Below, piece after piece: positions 4,306 through 7,140 of a stretch of 7,140 nucleotides of DNA. This DNA is from an uncultured Terriglobus sp. GTDB taxonomy: Bacteria > Acidobacteriota > Terriglobia > Terriglobales > Acidobacteriaceae. A program made the translations under genes and the position numbers. Each line of letters starts with the position of its first letter. The stretch's first letter is position 1. The stretch is from the NCBI GenBank assembly GCA_937859825.1, contig CALMAP010000187.1, positions 1 through 7,140 on the forward strand. Direction: 5' to 3'. The notes under the pieces are model-generated. The model saw only the letters and a program-made list of their open reading frames with translations, searched no databases and had not been told where the DNA came from.

Positions 4306-4346
4306 GCCTGCCACGTCCTTCCGCCAATCGCAAGCCGCCGTATGAC

Positions 4347-5027
4347 GTGAACGAAGCCGTTTCCGCCCTGAGCGCCGTTGACGCGAAGCTGCGCCGCCTG
4401 ATCGAGCGGGCCGGGCCATGCACGCTGCGCATCAGCGGGTCGCAGTCTCCGTTTGAGGCGCTGGCGGAGTCGATCGTCTTTCAGCAGTTGCACGGCAAGG
4501 CGGCGCGGGCGATTCACACGCGGATGGTGGAGAGCTTTGGCGAGGTATGCGGCGTAGGTGTGCATCCGTCGCCACAGCACCTGCTGGACTGCCCGACACC
4601 GCAATTGCGCGGGGCTGGTCTCTCGCACAATAAAACGCTGGCGCTGCGCGATCTTGCCGCGAAGACGCTGGACGGCACCGTACCCAGCCTCGCAAAGATC
4701 CGCCGCATGGACGATGAGAGCATCATCGCGCACCTGACCCAGGTGCGCGGTATCGGGCGATGGACGGTGGAGATGATGTTGATCTTCCGTCTGGGCCGCC
4801 CGGATGTACTACCGGTGAGCGACTACGGTGTTCGCAAAGGATTTGCGCTGACCTTTGGCACCCTGAAGCCAGAGGACAAAGTGACGCCCGCCGACCTGCC
4901 CAAGCCGGACGTGATGGAGCGCCGCGCGAAAAAGTGGCACCCCTGGTGCTCCGTCGCAAGCTGGTACATGTGGCGCGCCTGCGACCTGGGCAAACCGGCG
5001 AATGCCGCGACGCTGCAGCCGGAGTAA
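4347..5027 (+). CDS. alkA: AlkA-type DNA-3-methyladenine glycosylase (HhH-GPD)
   Basis: A 226-residue HhH-GPD base-excision enzyme that removes alkylated purines from DNA, leaving an abasic site. The helix-hairpin-helix is LTQVRGIGRWTVEMML (130-145), with the conserved GIGxWT. The Gly/Pro-rich loop and catalytic Asp follow in DVLPVSDYGVRKG; D159 aligns with AlkA Asp238. SPFEALAESIVFQQLHGKAA (34-53) is the usual start of the catalytic core. The E. coli-type N-terminal TBP-like domain is absent, giving the short bacterial form. The start is the GTG at 4347 (GTG AAC GAA). No ATG is available in frame back to the stop at 4293, and no clear RBS is seen. Upstream in-frame codons (RKPPYDV) look protein-like, so a non-standard earlier start is possible. 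It diverges from the antitoxin gene with 76 bp between starts. A 55-codon gene follows after 16 bp, probably in the same transcript. Confidence 0.93.
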   Translation: MNEAVSALSAVDAKLRRLIERAGPCTLRISGSQSPFEALAESIVFQQLHGKAARAIHTRMVESFGEVCGVGVHPSPQHLLDCPTPQLRGAGLSHNKTLALRDLAAKTLDGTVPSLAKIRRMDDESIIAHLTQVRGIGRWTVEMMLIFRLGRPDVLPVSDYGVRKGFALTFGTLKPEDKVTPADLPKPDVMERRAKKWHPWCSVASWYMWRACDLGKPANAATLQPE

Positions 5028-5043
5028 GGGCGAAGATAGACGT

Positions 5044-5211
5044 ATGCCCCTGCTTCTCTTTCTCGCACGCGCGTTCATCAACACCTTCGGCATTACCCAG
5101 CCGACGCCGCAGAACGAGCGGCGAGCGGCATACTTTATCGGCGCGACGCTCACGCTGGTACTGCTTGTGGTGGGCATGGTCGCAATCGCTTTCCTGCACA
5201 TCCGGGTGTGA
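5044..5211 (+). CDS. Small single-span membrane protein, function unknown
   Basis: 55 residues starting at ATG 5044, 16 bp after the glycosylase stop. Residues 1-8 are hydrophobic (MPLLLFLA), 9-29 polar with NERR near the end, and 30-50 form one clear transmembrane helix (YFIGATLTLVLLVVGMVAIAF) ending LHIRV. The NERR just before the helix suggests the N-terminus stays inside. The purine-rich GGGCGAAGATAGA upstream gives only a modest RBS. Longer in-frame starts (for example 5002) lie inside the glycosylase gene. I recognise no family; a role with the glycosylase is not implied beyond proximity. Confidence 0.65.
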   Translation: MPLLLFLARAFINTFGITQPTPQNERRAAYFIGATLTLVLLVVGMVAIAFLHIRV

Positions 5212-5217
5212 ACGAAG

Positions 5218-5357
5218 TTTGGATGTGACTCGGAACCGGGTGCCCCATTCTTGCGAAGCAAGGGTGGGGTCAGGGATTCTCTCAGACGGAAGGTCTGTCC
5301 GCAGCTACAAGCATCCAAACCCACTCCTTCGCAAAGCCGCGAAAGGATGGGGCACCC
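5218..5357. repeat. Extragenic inverted-repeat element (REP-like)
   Basis: GGGTGCCCCA (5238-5247) and TGGGGCACCC (5348-5357) are perfect inverted arms (12 of 13 if extended), about 120 bp end to end. A second perfect pair, TTTGGATG (5218-5225) / CATCCAAA (5312-5319), and a hairpin CAGAC-GGAAG-GTCTG (5283-5297) lie within or across it. GTGCCCCATTC...GCGAAG...GGGTGGG strings of this kind are, from memory, scattered extragenic repeats in Acidobacteriaceae. It fills the gap before dnaG and could act as a transcription end for the upstream genes. No transposase is present. Confidence 0.65.
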
Positions 5358-5390
5358 ACTTCTGTGGCAAGTTTTACACTGAATCCAGCC

Positions 5391-7140
5391 GTGGCCGACA
5401 ACTTTGCCCAGACCCTCAAGCAGCAGACCGACATCGTCAAGATCATTGGCGAGTACGTGAAACTGCGTAAGGCGGGCGCGCAGAACTGGCAGGGACTCTG
5501 CCCTTTCCACAATGAAAAATCGCCGTCGTTCTCGGTGAACGCGACGCACGGATATTTCTACTGCTTTGGCTGCCACGCCAAAGGCGATGTCTTTACCTTC
5601 GTGCAGAAGCTGGAGAACGTCAGCTTTCCCGAAGCGGTGCGCATTGTCGCGGGCAAGATGGGCGTCCCGATGCCGAAGCGGGAGTTCGCCAGCCCCGAGG
5701 AGGCGCAGCAGGCGGGCCTGCGCAAGCAGTTGCTCGACATCCACGAGGCGGCCACCCAGTACTTTGAACAGGCATTGCAGCAGCCGGAGGCGGCGCGCGC
5801 GCGGGAGTACCTGACCAGCCGCGATCTCTCGGCGGAGACGCAAAAGCTCTTCCGCATCGGCTACGCGCCAGACGATTTCAACGCCATGCGCGAGGCACTT
5901 GCACGACACTTTCCCGAGGAAGTGTTGCGCTCCAGCGGCATCTTCTCCTCGAAGGAACAGGGCGACGACGGCAGGCCCACGGGCAACCTGTACGCACGCT
6001 TTCGCAAGCGCATCACCTTTCCCATTGCGAACGAGCAGGGCCGCACCATTGCCTTCACAGCGCGCGCGCTGGACAGCGACGACAAGAGCGGCCCCAAGTA
6101 CCTGAACAGTCCGGAGACGGCGCTCTACACCAAGGGCAACACGCTCTTCAACCTGGACAAGGCAAAAGGCGCCATTCGCGCGCAGGACTATGCGCTGCTG
6201 GTGGAAGGCCAGATGGATTGCATCCGCGTTTTTACCTCGGGTGTGCAGCCGGTGATCGCCACCAGCGGTACTGCGTTCACCGGGCATCAGGTGCGCCTGC
6301 TGGGCCGCTTTACCAAGCGTGTAATCGTGAACTTCGATCCGGACACCGCGGGCGCCAACGCCGCAGAAAAGTCCCTGGCGCTGCTGACGGAGGAAGGCTT
6401 CGAGGTCACCGTTGTCACGCTCGAAGGCGGACTGGACCCGGACCGCTTCATCCGCGAGCACGGCATCGCCGGGTATGCCGAGGCGCTGCGCAACAAGCAG
6501 CCGCACAGCGATTACCTGATCGACCGCGCTCGCACGCTGTACCCGCAGCGCACCGCGGATGCGAAGGTGAAGGCGATGAACCTCCTGCTGCCGCACATCC
6601 GGCGCGTGCCGTCGGAGATCGGGCGCGCGCAATTCGTCGATGATGCCGCGCAGAAGCTGGCCATCGACTCGGCCATGCTGCGCAAGGAGTTGCAGCAGGC
6701 TGCCTCGCAGCGGCTGGGCAGCATCCGGCAGAACGCCGGTGCCGAGATCGGCGAAACCGAGCGTATTCTTCTCCGTGCGCTTGTGCTGCCGCCGAAAGAA
6801 CGCGCACGCAAACGCGCCGCGTCAGAGATTGCGGCGCATCCCGAGTGGCTTGAGGGACTGGCCGCCGCCGATCTGCTGGAAGCGCTTGCAAATGCGCCGC
6901 TGGATGAGGTGCTCGACCCCATGCAGATTGCGCCGGACGACCGCAGCCGCGAGCTGCTGGTACGCGTTCTGGCGGGTGACGAACCTGTAGACATGGACAC
7001 ACTGACCGCCGACGCGGGCAATGCGCTGCACTCGCTGGAGCGTGCCCGGCTCGAGCGGCGCAAACGCGAACTGCGCGCCACCATCGCAGAAGCGGAGCGC
7101 CGGGGCGATGCCGGAATGCTGGACCCGCTCACCGCAGAGG
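5391..7140 (+). CDS. dnaG: DNA primase DnaG, 3' end off window
   Basis: Open from GTG 5391 to the window end (583 codons). DnaG makes the RNA primers for replication at the fork with the DnaB helicase. The CHC2 zinc ribbon is intact: C37, H40, C58, C61 (CPFH...CFGC). Then come the primase core with RFRKRITFPI, and the TOPRIM catalytic residues E272 (EGQMD) and D316/D318 (FDPDTAG), close to E. coli numbers 265, 309 and 311. The C-terminal part (about 430-583) is the helicase-binding region, less conserved, still open at the edge. GTG 5391 gives VADNFAQTLKQQTDIV, the usual N-terminus. A GTG at 5364 would add nine residues and lies just beyond the repeat element. Neither start has a good Shine-Dalgarno. 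dnaG is often followed by rpoD, which would be outside to the right. Confidence 0.97.
   Translation, partial: MADNFAQTLKQQTDIVKIIGEYVKLRKAGAQNWQGLCPFHNEKSPSFSVNATHGYFYCFGCHAKGDVFTFVQKLENVSFPEAVRIVAGKMGVPMPKREFASPEEAQQAGLRKQLLDIHEAATQYFEQALQQPEAARAREYLTSRDLSAETQKLFRIGYAPDDFNAMREALARHFPEEVLRSSGIFSSKEQGDDGRPTGNLYARFRKRITFPIANEQGRTIAFTARALDSDDKSGPKYLNSPETALYTKGNTLFNLDKAKGAIRAQDYALLVEGQMDCIRVFTSGVQPVIATSGTAFTGHQVRLLGRFTKRVIVNFDPDTAGANAAEKSLALLTEEGFEVTVVTLEGGLDPDRFIREHGIAGYAEALRNKQPHSDYLIDRARTLYPQRTADAKVKAMNLLLPHIRRVPSEIGRAQFVDDAAQKLAIDSAMLRKELQQAASQRLGSIRQNAGAEIGETERILLRALVLPPKERARKRAASEIAAHPEWLEGLAAADLLEALANAPLDEVLDPMQIAPDDRSRELLVRVLAGDEPVDMDTLTADAGNALHSLERARLERRKRELRATIAEAERRGDAGMLDPLTAE

Noticed and set aside
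4809..6632. 607-codon open frame on the minus strand across dnaG and alkA
   Set aside because: Antisense to two well-supported genes with intact catalytic motifs; arises from GC-rich third codon positions and has no domain sense or RBS.

Overview
The window looks like chromosomal DNA of an acidobacterium, most likely Acidobacteriaceae/Terriglobales (Terriglobus, Granulicella or Edaphobacter type). This is inferred from the high GC content, an ActA-type multihaem cytochrome, the DnaG sequence style, and an extragenic repeat with GGGTGCCCCA/TGGGGCACCC arms of a kind I associate with those genomes. I had no database to test the assignment.

Layout. 1-539 (-): 5' part of actA, the pentahaem cytochrome of alternative complex III, running off the left edge. 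540-943: non-coding, with small dyads. 944-2263 (-): a TROVE/Ro60 protein (rsr) with an intact MIDAS site and a very strong ribosome binding site. 2264-3651 (-): a mostly non-coding block with one small Cys-rich protein gene (2491-2817). 3652-4270 (-): an AbrB-type antitoxin and Doc toxin pair; doc is frameshifted at its active site. 4347-5027 (+): AlkA-type DNA glycosylase. 5044-5211 (+): small membrane protein. 5212-5390: extragenic inverted repeat. 5391-7140 (+): dnaG primase, running off the right edge.

The centre of interest is the block upstream of rsr. On the rsr strand I find four clear Y-RNA-like elements at 3408-3338, 3323-3233, 3005-2872 and 2472-2332, and a weaker fifth at 3189-3037. 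Each clear element has an outer helix of 6-7 bp, an asymmetric internal loop with a 5' strand TGGYGNW and a 3' strand GNNYNTTCC, and an inner helix of 8-10 bp enclosing a variable head. Helix sequences differ in every copy but stay complementary, while the loop stays constant. This is covariation visible within one locus. Every clear head carries a tRNA T-loop heptamer (TTCGANT). The head at 3005-2872 is a complete circularly permuted tRNA mimic (T-arm, closed acceptor stem, U8-A9, D-arm), the known architecture of YrlA Y RNAs.

How it may work: Ro60/Rsr would bind the outer helix and conserved loop, and the tRNA-like heads would recruit or mimic substrates for an RNA-processing partner. No RtcB ligase, RtcA or PNPase gene lies in the window. 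The 108-residue Cys protein between two Y RNAs and just upstream of rsr is a candidate new component. The nearby TA pair belongs to the same accessory interval between two housekeeping loci, but a functional link is only a guess.
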